DNA from: a virus | Length of the DNA stretch: 64,000 nt | Virus record (IMG/VR): IMGVR_UViG_3300005366_000001 | Span: 1-64,000 of that record | Reading direction: 5' to 3' (one strand) | Shown: positions 33,802-42,170 of the stretch, piece after piece | Numbering within the stretch: the first letter of the stretch is position 1 | How the letters are laid out: every line of letters begins with the position of its first letter | Position numbers and translations under genes: made by a program | Notes under the pieces: generated by a model | What the model was told of the DNA's origin: nothing | Seen by the model: the letters and a program-made list of their open reading frames with translations, nothing else | The model's database searches: none

Positions 33802-34302
33802 ATGTCAACCACACTTGCACAACGAATAGTCAGTGAAGCGGAGACGTGGATCGGCACCAGATATCAAGAACAGGGTCGTCTGAAATTCCAAGGCGTTGAC
33901 TGCGTTGGCTTCATTTCCGAAGTCGCCAAAGGCGCTGGCATTAAGACCGTCGTTATTCCGAGTAACTATACGTCGAGCGGCGACGGAACAGTGATGCTTG
34001 GTTTACTTCGTGAACACATGACGATGGTAGCAACCGAAGACATGCAGGCCGGTGACGTCCTGGCCTTTTGCGATCAGGCGCTACAGGAGCCCGATGTGCC
34101 GCGGCATTTGGCATTCGTGCAGGAAGTAACACCAAAGACTGCTTTCATCATTCACAGTTCTGAGCACGGAGTTAGAAGACACCGGATAGATGCGGCGTGG
34201 CGTCGGAGAATTCATTCAGTGTGGAGAATCAAAGAAGACACAGATCCGAAGATTCAAATCGCCCCTAACGCATTTATTCCGTTAGACGCGTTTGTTGAGT
34301 AA
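33802..34302 (+). CDS. NlpC/P60-family tail peptidoglycan peptidase
   Basis: This 166-residue protein has the catalytic Cys in KFQGVDCVGFISEV (about residue 36), a His in PRHLAFVQEV (about residue 106), and a further H/polar pair in FIIHSSEHGV. It follows the DUF2163 gene as in gene transfer agents, where the enzyme sits in the tail tip and cuts wall peptides during entry. There is no ribosome site better than a weak one. It is flanked on both sides by antisense tRNA-like cassettes. Confidence 0.82.
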   Translation: MSTTLAQRIVSEAETWIGTRYQEQGRLKFQGVDCVGFISEVAKGAGIKTVVIPSNYTSSGDGTVMLGLLREHMTMVATEDMQAGDVLAFCDQALQEPDVPRHLAFVQEVTPKTAFIIHSSEHGVRRHRIDAAWRRRIHSVWRIKEDTDPKIQIAPNAFIPLDAFVE

Positions 34303-34316
34303 TCGAATGAGAAACG

Positions 34317-34424
34317 AAAAAAGCAGAGCGTTGGCCCTGCTCTTTCCGGCAGGCGTGTTTGCCGATTTCACCAGATCAGCCGCGCGCAGCCGATCACGGG
34401 ACTTGAACCCGTAGACTCCTGCTC
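34317..34424 (-). tRNA. candidate circularly permuted tRNA-like gene (cassette B)
   Basis: Read leftward from about 34424: GCAGG (34422-34418, positions 39-43), variable AGTCT (34417-34413), T-arm ACGGG TTCAAGT CCCGT (34412-34396), acceptor GATCGGC (34395-34389). A short linker follows, then acceptor GCTGATC (34380-34374), TG at positions 8-9, a 17-nt D-arm GTGAAATCGGCAAACAC (34371-34355), G26 and CCTGC (34353-34349, positions 27-31). Both acceptor strands pair over 7 bp (one G-U; 10 bp with two G-U if extended). CCTGC pairs with GCAGG across the permutation. The G-U pairs are consistent with minus-strand RNA only. A downstream copy of GCAGG (34340-34336) can also close an 8-nt loop CGGAAAGA. 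A terminator with six T ends at 34317. Confidence 0.6.
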
Positions 34425-34430
34425 AATGAA

Positions 34431-34458
34431 ATTATAGACGCATGATCGAAGAACTCAA
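34431..34458 (-). promoter_or_regulatory. promoter for permuted tRNA-like cassette B
   Basis: On the minus strand TTGAGT (34458-34453), a 16-nt spacer and a perfect TATAAT (34436-34431) point at a start near 34424, two bases before the GCAGG that opens the tRNA 3' half. The -35 lies inside the first codons of the rightward tail-tip gene. Confidence 0.6.
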
Positions 34459-37400
34459 AGAGAAATGCCAAGCCCTCGCGATCCGACAGCGCAAGGATCT
34501 CGAAGTGCGCAAGCGCGAAGAACTTGAATCCGCTCTTGAAGAGCACAGGGTTGCCGATCCCTTTAGCAGCACGATCCTGATTGGTCTCTTAGTGTCCTCT
34601 GCCGTTTCTGCGGCCTCCTACCTGATTTCAGCCGCTTTTGCTCCTAAGACTCCCCGTCAACAGCAAGGTAAGCTAACAGGCTCCTTACAACTTCAGAATT
34701 CCGAGCAGGGCATATTCATACCCGAAATCTACGGAGGAAGCCCTACAACGAGTTTGGTTGCCGGGGCTAACCCTACCTACCAGAATCTTGCAAACGTCAC
34801 TTCAGGGGCAAATGGGAGCATAACAAAGACCTCTGGAGGCACAACCTGGAACGCGGGCGCAAGTCATAACGTCGCTATTACGGCCGGGCAGGACGCCTTC
34901 TTTCAATTCACGGTAGGCACCGGGTACGCAACTGCGGGGTTCACGTTAGATTCAAGCCCGACCAGCGGAAATACTGACTTTCTGTTTGCGATTCAATGGA
35001 ACCCGGACGGTTCAATCACAATCAAGTACAACTCAACTCAATTACTCGGGGCTGTAACTACCTACGTGGCGGGCGATGTCTTTCGACTAGAATTGCGATC
35101 TGGCAGATTCAGACTTTACAAAGGTTCGGCTGAGATCGTGCCACCTAACTTTATCTTCCCTTCTCCAAGCTATCCACTCTACATGGGGATTGCCATGCAG
35201 TTTATTGGGGCTGGCATCTCTGCCGGCAAGGTTCAGATCGGATCCATTGGCGCAGCACCGAACTCAGGTCGAGGCGGGATTAAGGTTCCAGCGATCATTA
35301 TTTGGAGTTCGGGAATACGAAAACTAGTCACGACAACTCAAGTCGCCACAGGTGGAGGTAAAGGATTCGGACATCATACGCAGACCGTTGATAACATTAC
35401 TTACAACATCGACCTTGGATTAATGTTTGGGCGTGGCCCGAACAGCCTGATCCGTCTCTATGCCAACGCCGACATCCTGATAGATCAATTCTCTCAATCG
35501 CCTAATCCCTCGGGCGTTTACGATCCGACTGTTGGCCCTGATCCTGATTACGATCCGAAATTACCGCCTGACCCAACACTGAATCACATGCCGTCATTCT
35601 TGCGCATCGATGGAGACATTCCATTCGACGGTGACAATGTAGGCACGGGAACAATTCAGGGCGGTGGGTCTGGCTTTGCAATTTATCCCGGCAATAACAC
35701 TCAGCAACCCGATCCAACGATTGAAGCCGACATAGATGGAAAATTTGGAGCGGGATCTACGCCTGCCTATCGGAACCATTCTTTAACAGTGCTCTCAACT
35801 CTGTCGTTGTCACGCTGGGGTGGCGTCGTTCCTAACATTACTGGAGTTTGGGAACATGAGACCTTCAGAACGCTTGATTTGATCTACGCCTCGTTATGCG
35901 ATCGCGTGGGACTATCAAGTACCGATTACGACTTCTCGGATATTGAAATCGCATCCCGCGGCTTATTGATTTCCGGCCGTCCCTTTCAGCCAAAAGAGAT
36001 TATCGGCTCTCCCGATCTGCAACTGGCCTATAACTACTTCGTCACTGAAGCGGATGGTCAGATTGTTGGTTACACCGAAGGCAACGAACCGTCCATCACT
36101 ATTCCTGATACAGAGATTGGATGGCTTGAAGGCGATGCGGATTTACCAGACATCGCGCCAGAAGTCGAGTCGATGATAGCTTCTGAAATCAGTCTCCCGC
36201 GCGAGGTGCATGTCAAGTCACTGGATCCTGACAAAGACTGGGAACCAAATACGGCGAGCGCAATGAGACAGATCACCGATGGCTCGAAAGTCGAATTACT
36301 GGAAATTCAGATCTGCCAATTATCGGATGAGCGCAGAGAAACTGCACAGCGAAAACTCTATCGTGACTATGTAGCTGGAACTGCTCACAAATTCACTCTC
36401 CCGTGGACCTATCTCTATTTGCATCCCGGTTACAAGATCACAATTACCCGAGCTGAAGGCTTCACGCATGTAATGAGGCTGACTTCTATTTCTGGAGGGA
36501 TCGGAATTCTTGAGTGTGAAGGGATCGCGTTAGAGCCTGAGACATTTAATCAACCCGCAAATGGAGTCTTTCCGCCCGGTTACATTCCACCACAACCTAT
36601 CCCTGCAATGATCGTTATGTCGATGATTGACTTGCCTCTATTCCGTGAGGCTGACGCAGGTAAACTAGGCTTTTATGCAGGCGGCACACCGCGCACAGGC
36701 GTTAATCAATCGTTTCAAGGATGGACCTTACAGTCCCAACGTAATAGCGTTTGGTCTTTACGAGCATCCTCAAACCTCCCTGCAACCATCGGGGCGGTTG
36801 TCAGCGCCACTGCCCTATCAGACGATCCCACTACGTTTGATAATGTCGGTACGATTACGATCGATCTCTACGGCACCGACATGACCCTTTCATCCGTGAC
36901 TGAGGCGGATGTTTTAGTGGGTATAAACAAGTCCGCGATCAAGGACTTCATATGTGGGTTTAAAACCGCGACTCAGGTTGCGGGCTTTCCGAATCGATGG
37001 ACACTCAGCGGGCTACTGAACGGACTGCACGAAACGTCCACACAAGTTGCCGGCGATTTAACCGGAGCAAGGTTTGTATTACTCGATCAAGCTGTAGTCT
37101 TTGTTCCCACTACCGAAGATGAACTAAACCTACTACTTGATTACCGCGGGGTTGCTAATGGACAATCTTTAGGCGATGCGGCCACGTTTGAATTTGCGTG
37201 GACCGGGCAGATCCTGAAACCCGAGCGGCCAACCTCAATCGATGGCCAATTCGATCTAGCCGATGGCTCTCTGTTGGCCGAATGGGAGAATGAGATCTTC
37301 CTAACCGCCGATGATACTTACGACTTCATTGTCAGAAGTGCGGCGGATGGTGGCGGCTCAGTACTGTTTGGGCCGATTGAAATTAAGCCTTTGGATTTAG

Positions 37401-38155
37401 CGAGAGTATCCAACACACCGCCACTGTTAGCGATAGAACCTTCGAGTGATTATCTACCGCTAACCGCATATACATATGTTGTGCCCGGTGGCTTTGACGC
37501 GACTTATACCAAAGCACAATGGAATGGCACTATCACTCTTCCTTTGATTTCCGACGTCACGATTGCTGACAACTTCACGGTCCGGGGAGGCGCATTTCTC
37601 GAAATGCAAGTTCCCGATGCGTTCGATCCGCTTAACAATACTCTGGTTCCATCGACTTTCGGATTCATTCAGAAAGTGGCTGCTACTGTGTTTGCTTCGT
37701 GGTTATTTGATCGGGAGCTGACCGAAGTTGGCTTGCCAGTAACCGCGCGCCCAATTGATGCTGTAGGGAGCGATTTCGATTACACAATCAGTTCGCGCGA
37801 TCGATTCTCTATTCACATTCAACCAGACGGTACAGTGACCTTTTACATTAACTATCAAGGCGCGATGTCCGAGCCTTGGTACATCTCGCCTAATCGAGTT
37901 GATGTAACAGTTCTGCACCGTGCTTACTATCTAAATGAGCCGGGCTATGAAATCGCTGGAAGCACGCTCACAATTGGCGCTCGCAACACACGCTTGCTTC
38001 GCAACGTGCCTGAATTCCGATACCCCGGCGATGAGCAAAGGAGTCACAATTCAGGATCGTTACCAGCCGCAGTCCATGTAGGCGTGCGCAGGCGATCATC
38101 GCATCCGCTTGGACCACCGAGCGACTGGTTATACGCTACATTTACGAGACCATAA
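34442..38155 (+). CDS. tail tip / host-specificity protein (GTA/J-like)
   Basis: This 1237-residue protein begins with a charged coiled coil, then a hydrophobic segment (about residues 42-66, LIGLLVSSAVSAASYLISAA) as in the J-like tail-tip proteins. The central part contains the Phage-tail_3-like stretch (TFRTLDLIYASLCDRVGLSS, EPSITIPDTEIGW). A lectin-like insertion (about residues 110-280) and fibronectin/Ig-like C-terminal domains follow. It probably forms the central spike contacting the receptor. It is preceded by the NlpC/P60 gene as in gene transfer agents. Confidence 0.8.
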   Translation: MIEELKEKCQALAIRQRKDLEVRKREELESALEEHRVADPFSSTILIGLLVSSAVSAASYLISAAFAPKTPRQQQGKLTGSLQLQNSEQGIFIPEIYGGSPTTSLVAGANPTYQNLANVTSGANGSITKTSGGTTWNAGASHNVAITAGQDAFFQFTVGTGYATAGFTLDSSPTSGNTDFLFAIQWNPDGSITIKYNSTQLLGAVTTYVAGDVFRLELRSGRFRLYKGSAEIVPPNFIFPSPSYPLYMGIAMQFIGAGISAGKVQIGSIGAAPNSGRGGIKVPAIIIWSSGIRKLVTTTQVATGGGKGFGHHTQTVDNITYNIDLGLMFGRGPNSLIRLYANADILIDQFSQSPNPSGVYDPTVGPDPDYDPKLPPDPTLNHMPSFLRIDGDIPFDGDNVGTGTIQGGGSGFAIYPGNNTQQPDPTIEADIDGKFGAGSTPAYRNHSLTVLSTLSLSRWGGVVPNITGVWEHETFRTLDLIYASLCDRVGLSSTDYDFSDIEIASRGLLISGRPFQPKEIIGSPDLQLAYNYFVTEADGQIVGYTEGNEPSITIPDTEIGWLEGDADLPDIAPEVESMIASEISLPREVHVKSLDPDKDWEPNTASAMRQITDGSKVELLEIQICQLSDERRETAQRKLYRDYVAGTAHKFTLPWTYLYLHPGYKITITRAEGFTHVMRLTSISGGIGILECEGIALEPETFNQPANGVFPPGYIPPQPIPAMIVMSMIDLPLFREADAGKLGFYAGGTPRTGVNQSFQGWTLQSQRNSVWSLRASSNLPATIGAVVSATALSDDPTTFDNVGTITIDLYGTDMTLSSVTEADVLVGINKSAIKDFICGFKTATQVAGFPNRWTLSGLLNGLHETSTQVAGDLTGARFVLLDQAVVFVPTTEDELNLLLDYRGVANGQSLGDAATFEFAWTGQILKPERPTSIDGQFDLADGSLLAEWENEIFLTADDTYDFIVRSAADGGGSVLFGPIEIKPLDLARVSNTPPLLAIEPSSDYLPLTAYTYVVPGGFDATYTKAQWNGTITLPLISDVTIADNFTVRGGAFLEMQVPDAFDPLNNTLVPSTFGFIQKVAATVFASWLFDRELTEVGLPVTARPIDAVGSDFDYTISSRDRFSIHIQPDGTVTFYINYQGAMSEPWYISPNRVDVTVLHRAYYLNEPGYEIAGSTLTIGARNTRLLRNVPEFRYPGDEQRSHNSGSLPAAVHVGVRRRSSHPLGPPSDWLYATFTRP

Positions 38156-39766
38156 ATGCCACTAAGAGACAACGTTCCCGGTCCCGATACTTTTCTACCT
38201 AAACAGGTTGTGGCGCTCGCTGACGCAATCGATGTAGATATCGATGCGACTCGGAGCGCACTCAGCTTTACTTTCGATGGTACAGAACTTTGGGATAACG
38301 GTTATTGGATCTCACAAACTGGATTCCATCAACATTCTCCACTGGCTCGTGCACTGTTCATTACCAAAGCTACAAGTGTTGATATTGACGTGTACGCCAA
38401 CTTTACCCCGGATTCAGGGACAGCTATTCAAGTTTATGTCAACGGATTTCTACATGCTTCACCCGGTCTATCGTTTAGTTCGGGGGCTCAAACCATCACG
38501 CAATCACTACCATCGGGATCAAAGTTAGTCACGATTGTTGGCGGCGTGCAGGCGATCATTAGCGGCTCGATCATTGGTACTTTTCTGATTGGGTGCGAGT
38601 TCAATCAGCCAGCTTTGCAAATCCCTCCCGAGGCCCCATCTCGTTTACTGGTTTATGGTGATTCAACCTCTCAGGGTGGAGGGGGTGGAGGTACAGGGAA
38701 GAATGTTGATACGGCATGGCCCACTCAGTTTCGAATGCTTTCTACCCGCTCAATAATCGTGGAAGCAGCATCGGGCCGGGCGCTTCATGACGATGCGAGT
38801 TTAAGTACTCCACGCGCAGCCTTTGTTGCCAAACTGGTAGCGATGAATCCGGCGTCTATTCTCTTCCTGATCGGAACTAACGATCACGGAGCCAATGCCT
38901 GGAGTGCAGCCAGTTTCGGCACAGCTTATGCGGCGACAATCGATGATCTCCATACGGCACTCCCGAATATAAGAATCTATTGCATGACTCCTTTGTTCAA
39001 AGCAAACAGTATTGAAGGCGCAAACGGTTCAGGAAATAATTGCGAGGATTATCGAGAGCAGATTCGGACTATTGCCGCAGCGCGGGCTCCGTGGGCAGTC
39101 CTGATCGAAGGCACTGCGATACTCGGAAAAAACGAGATGCTGAGCGAGTCAAGCACGTGGCTGCATCCTAACGATCTTGGAAATCGCAACCTTGCTTTGT
39201 ACGTTGACCGCTTTCTCAGTGGCTCCGACTCAGTAAGGTTCACTCCCGATCCCTTCAGCACTACCGCAGACGTGGTATGGGCTAACACCGCGAACGTAGC
39301 AACTACCGGAAACAGTATTCAAAAGAATGCAGGCACTGACGGGGCGGCAGATGCCGGAGGGTTTTCTACCAAAGCCGTTGGACGGGCGCCTTGGTTCGTT
39401 AGCATGAAGATTACCGAGACGAACAAAACTAGAGTCTTTGGTGTCTCAAGTACAAGTACGGGAATAAACATCGCCAATATCTTGTACGGCTTTAACATCT
39501 TTTCTACCGGCGCACTGTTGCTGTGGGAGAACGGCACTGGTTACGAATCAGGCGGACAGGCGTATTCAGCAAATGATGTTTACCAAGTAAGATCACCCGA
39601 TGGAGTAAATGTCTATTTTGTGCGGATTCGCAGCGGAGTAGTAACAGTGTTGCGCAAGGCTTCGATACCGATCACGCCTTCAATGTATCCTCTTTTCGTT
39701 CAAGCAAACATCTTAGGATCCACAGGAACGATCACGGACGCTAAGATTCATGGGCTCTTGCAGTGA
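38156..39766 (+). CDS. tail-associated SGNH/GDSL esterase
   Basis: This 536-residue protein has an N-terminal beta domain (to about residue 160). An SGNH hydrolase core follows: YGDSTSQGG (nucleophile Ser), LIGTNDHG (block III Asn) and SSTWLHPNDLGN (block V His). A C-terminal beta-sandwich (about residues 360-536) completes it. Such tail enzymes deacetylate or de-esterify surface glycans. It starts one base after the tail-tip stop, so it is probably a fibre or its enzymatic head. Confidence 0.8.
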   Translation: MPLRDNVPGPDTFLPKQVVALADAIDVDIDATRSALSFTFDGTELWDNGYWISQTGFHQHSPLARALFITKATSVDIDVYANFTPDSGTAIQVYVNGFLHASPGLSFSSGAQTITQSLPSGSKLVTIVGGVQAIISGSIIGTFLIGCEFNQPALQIPPEAPSRLLVYGDSTSQGGGGGGTGKNVDTAWPTQFRMLSTRSIIVEAASGRALHDDASLSTPRAAFVAKLVAMNPASILFLIGTNDHGANAWSAASFGTAYAATIDDLHTALPNIRIYCMTPLFKANSIEGANGSGNNCEDYREQIRTIAAARAPWAVLIEGTAILGKNEMLSESSTWLHPNDLGNRNLALYVDRFLSGSDSVRFTPDPFSTTADVVWANTANVATTGNSIQKNAGTDGAADAGGFSTKAVGRAPWFVSMKITETNKTRVFGVSSTSTGINIANILYGFNIFSTGALLLWENGTGYESGGQAYSANDVYQVRSPDGVNVYFVRIRSGVVTVLRKASIPITPSMYPLFVQANILGSTGTITDAKIHGLLQ

Positions 39767-39768
39767 CC

Positions 39769-40132
39769 TCAAGGGGTGAGACAATGCTCTGCCTCCGCTT
39801 CGCCTTCGCCTATAATTTCCCTTATCCCGGCCCAACGGTTGTTACGGCCTTCTATAGCAAGTTCGATGTTCTCAATGCGTCGATGGAGATCCATTGCACA
39901 TTCGCTAACCGAGATAATTGGCCCTGACATAAATGCACCCTCGCAGCGTATTCCGGCATCGTGCAAGCGCCTACAAATACAAGACGGGCAGAGCAACCCT
40001 CCGTCGTCTTTTGTGGGCGAGATTTTCTTCCATGCCCAGTAGGGGATGACAATAACATCGTGCGACGTTCTCCTCGGTCATTGTCATTCTTCTCCATTCG
40101 TCTTTGATGAAAACCTCTTTGTCCGAGACCAA
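39769..40132 (-). pseudogene. frame-broken conserved phage protein (zinc-finger type)
   Basis: The leftward frame ending at 39769 encodes DVIVIPYWAWKKISP, GGLLCPSCICRRLHDAGIRC and EGAFMSGPI, an entity I recognise from many phages but cannot name. It has no start codon after an in-frame TGA near 40078 other than TTG 39996, which would delete conserved residues. The missing N-terminus (SDKEVFIKDEWRRMTMTEENVA) lies in another frame from TTG 40132 or ATG 40087. A one-base shift near 40065-40075 would fuse them. Confidence 0.5.
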
Positions 40133-40134
40133 CG

Positions 40135-40317
40135 TTATCGAACCAACACCGAACGCGGCTGCCGCACAGATTCTTTACGAGACGACACAGGTTGAGCAGC
40201 GTTAACTACTTTGGGCTTCGTTTGCTCAATAGGGACTTGCTGACAGTTACAAGTAGTTGTTCCATCTGCGTACATGAACAGAAAACACATAACAGTAATG
40301 GTAAGAAAGTCGATCAT
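40135..40317 (-). CDS. secreted or membrane mini-protein
   Basis: This 60-residue leftward protein starts about 8 nt after GGAG. The first 17 residues are hydrophobic, followed by CNCQQV and a basic Ser/Val tail. It is the downstream partner of the 40385 Cys-rich protein. The function is unknown. Confidence 0.5.
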   Translation of the reverse strand: MIDFLTITVMCFLFMYADGTTTCNCQQVPIEQTKPKVVNAAQPVSSRKESVRQPRSVLVR

Positions 40318-40384
40318 CTCCTTTGCTCCTTTGTTTTGTATAAGTGGGAAGTGGGCTGGGTCCACTTCCCCCTTTCGTTGAGTT

Positions 40385-40774
40385 TCAAAAGACAACGAAG
40401 ACCGGGCATCCCCACGCCGCCATACAGCCGTTGTAGATCTGGTTGCTCCTATCCATACAACTAGACCAATTTTGATTCCCTTCAATCAGCAAGCAAGACT
40501 TCAGGTAAGCGGCCTCTTGCGCCTGGCAGTCCTGGTTGGCCTGTATGTAGCTTGGACATGTGGCGCATTCTCCGGTTGGCGCGATCATCTCAAGCGTCGA
40601 CTCAATAGGCGTTAAACCCGCATGTTGTTGCGCTGCGCTGTCTTGTAATTCGTTGAGGCCAGCGGTCGTCTGTCTTCCGTGTTGGCGGGCGGGAATAGCT
40701 GCTATGGCCAGCAAACCGAGCAAGCCCAGCGACAATAAGATCACACGTAGGTTCCGGGTTGATATAAACTTCAT
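40385..40774 (-). CDS. secreted Cys-rich protein
   Basis: This 129-residue protein has a signal peptide (hydrophobic residues 10-26) and a mature part with six Cys (CATCPSYIQANQDC, CMAAWGCPVF). It shares its layout and a C-terminal CxxxxxCPV with the 5117 protein. AAAGGA precedes the ATG. It is likely exported and disulfide-bonded. Confidence 0.6.
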   Translation of the reverse strand: MKFISTRNLRVILLSLGLLGLLAIAAIPARQHGRQTTAGLNELQDSAAQQHAGLTPIESTLEMIAPTGECATCPSYIQANQDCQAQEAAYLKSCLLIEGNQNWSSCMDRSNQIYNGCMAAWGCPVFVVF

Positions 40775-40928
40775 TTCGTGAGTTTCCTTTCTCTGAGTTT
40801 AAGGGTTTAGGATTTAAGGAGCCGGACGCAACCGCACTCCCTATGACTTTCCTTCCAAGTGAACTGTGGCTTTGCCTCATAAATGAAAGTTACCGTAATA
40901 ATCCGCGAGATTTTTCAAAAATCAGATT

Positions 40929-40957
40929 GACCGCTTCGCGCCGCGAGCGCAAAGGTC
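40929..40957. terminator. bidirectional terminator downstream of the repressor
   Basis: GACC (40929-40932) and GGTC (40954-40957) enclose a GC-rich stem (GCGC...GCGC) with loop CGCGA. It is followed by TTTTC rightward and by an AT-rich tract with TTTTT leftward. It lies after the 40966 stop, ending the leftward regulator transcript. Confidence 0.6.
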
Positions 40958-40965
40958 TTTTCAAA

Positions 40966-41208
40966 TTAGAATTCTAAAATCAAATCATCGTCAATGATTA
41001 CCTCTACGCGCACTCCAGCAACGCGGGAGTATGCGAGCAAGATTGCAAGTGGTGGCTCGTTGACACCGTGCTCATACTTGCTGATGTTGTTATATGGGAT
41101 CATTCCGTCAAAGCGTTTCGCCAGTTGCGGCTGAGAGAGTCCGAGTGTCAATCGGATCTGTAACAGCTTCGCTGCCAAGTGCTTTGGGCGTGGTCTTGCG
41201 TGGCCCAT
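40966..41208 (-). CDS. Cro/CI-type HTH repressor
   Basis: This 80-residue protein contains an XRE helix-turn-helix: LLQIRLTLGLSQPQLAKRF, then NNISKYEHGVNEPPLAILLAYSRVAGV. It has no C-terminal protease or dimer domain and resembles Cro-like regulators. It overlaps the upstream 41208 gene by one base. It is the best candidate for a lysogeny regulator here. Confidence 0.8.
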   Translation of the reverse strand: MGHARPRPKHLAAKLLQIRLTLGLSQPQLAKRFDGMIPYNNISKYEHGVNEPPLAILLAYSRVAGVRVEVIIDDDLILEF

Positions 41209-41519
41209 TAGAGTCTCACTCCTAACGTCTCGATCAACGCTTCCTGTGCCCTTGTGGCGCGTCCTTCGATAGCAACGCGATACAGTTCATAAGCGCCTTT
41301 GTGGAAGTCGCTGTGCGAGTACAGAACCTCTGCCGCTTCATCTATCGCGGAGAGTGCCTGTGGCACGTCCGGAGTCTTACTCTTTAGGCTTTGACTCAGA
41401 ATCATCAAAAGACGCCCTAGACTAAGGGCCGCTTCGGGATGTCCCGCGTAAGGCTCAAAAGCAATTTGCCAGTCCTCGGTGTCCAGTGACGGATTCTCGG
41501 TGTTAGGATTGTCTTGCAT
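41208..41519 (-). CDS. helical protein coupled to the repressor
   Basis: This 103-residue protein is preceded by AGAGGAG and a structured leader. It is acidic and helical (LGRLLMILSQSLKSK, LSAIDEAAEVLYS), possibly a partner of the HTH protein. No family is recognised. Confidence 0.55.
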   Translation of the reverse strand: MQDNPNTENPSLDTEDWQIAFEPYAGHPEAALSLGRLLMILSQSLKSKTPDVPQALSAIDEAAEVLYSHSDFHKGAYELYRVAIEGRATRAQEALIETLGVRL

Positions 41520-41554
41520 GGTCGAACTCCTCTTATCCAGGATTCGGCTGTGAA

Positions 41555-41603
41555 GGGATTGGCGAGTGTTGATAGCACTTGCCAGTCCCGCCTCTTGCGA
41601 GGC
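41555..41603 (-). ncRNA. structured 5' leader of the 41519 transcript
   Basis: Between the promoter and the 41519 start the minus strand forms GCCTC-GCAA-GAGGC (41603-41590). It then forms a long hairpin (41588-41555) of three helices, GGGA/TCCC, TGGC or GGC/GCC and AGTG/CACT, separated by small symmetrical mismatches. It may control translation or termination of the regulator operon. No known riboswitch is recognised. Confidence 0.5.
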
Positions 41604-41608
41604 TGCCC

Positions 41609-41637
41609 ACTATAGAGACATTGTTTCATCCGTGCAA
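41609..41637 (-). promoter_or_regulatory. leftward sigma70-like promoter
   Basis: On the minus strand TTGCAC (41637-41632), a 17-nt spacer and TATAGT (41614-41609) lead into the structured leader and the 41519-40966 operon. Both elements are good matches. Confidence 0.75.
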
Positions 41638-41678
41638 GCTTTAACTACGGGTAGGCTTCTAATTGCGTGGTGCTAAGT

Positions 41679-42170
41679 CTATGCTGAAAACCCCGGCTTC
41701 TTGCGGATTAGCTTGGATTCGTAGAGTTCGTTGATGAATGCGGAGAAATCGTCCGCTAATTGAACAGCCGAGATCGAAACCGCAGACATGTCGATATTTT
41801 CTGTGTCTGTGCGCGCATCCTTTGCCTTGAATTTCAACCTTGAAGGAGCGCCGCTATCAAAGTCTACAAACCACCATGAATGGACAATTCGATTTCGATC
41901 AGCATTGATCTTTTGCGCTCTGGAAATCAAATGGTCAAATCTTTTGACTGTCTCGGGAACCTTAACTTCGTAGTGAAAGATAGACGATAGAAGATCAAGC
42001 AGTTTGCTAAAGGGGACCATAGCTGTAACGCGCTGGCCGATATTCTCATCAGTAGCGGCCATGATCCAGATCAGTCGGACGATCAGAAATTCGAGATGTT
42101 GGAAATTTACGACTACTCGACCTACATCTCTTACGTGATCTTCAGGTAGTAACGATTTGTTTGCCATCAT
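41679..42170 (-). CDS. HEPN-like protein
   Basis: This 163-residue protein is helical and contains NADRNRIVHSWW, an R-x4-H motif in the position typical of HEPN domains, which are RNases in many defence and toxin systems. Two long helices precede it, as expected. It overlaps the upstream partner by ATGA and sits in an operon with an HTH-metalloprotease. A toxin or anti-phage function is inferred, not shown. Confidence 0.55.
   Translation of the reverse strand: MMANKSLLPEDHVRDVGRVVVNFQHLEFLIVRLIWIMAATDENIGQRVTAMVPFSKLLDLLSSIFHYEVKVPETVKRFDHLISRAQKINADRNRIVHSWWFVDFDSGAPSRLKFKAKDARTDTENIDMSAVSISAVQLADDFSAFINELYESKLIRKKPGFSA

Noticed and set aside
33700-34440. Ordinary (non-permuted) tRNA genes on either strand
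   Set aside because: No 5' acceptor strand lies upstream of either T-arm in the normal order; pairing works only in permuted order.
39776-40042. 88-codon rightward frame after the esterase
   Set aside because: Antisense to the conserved, frame-broken leftward protein, which carries recognisable sequence.
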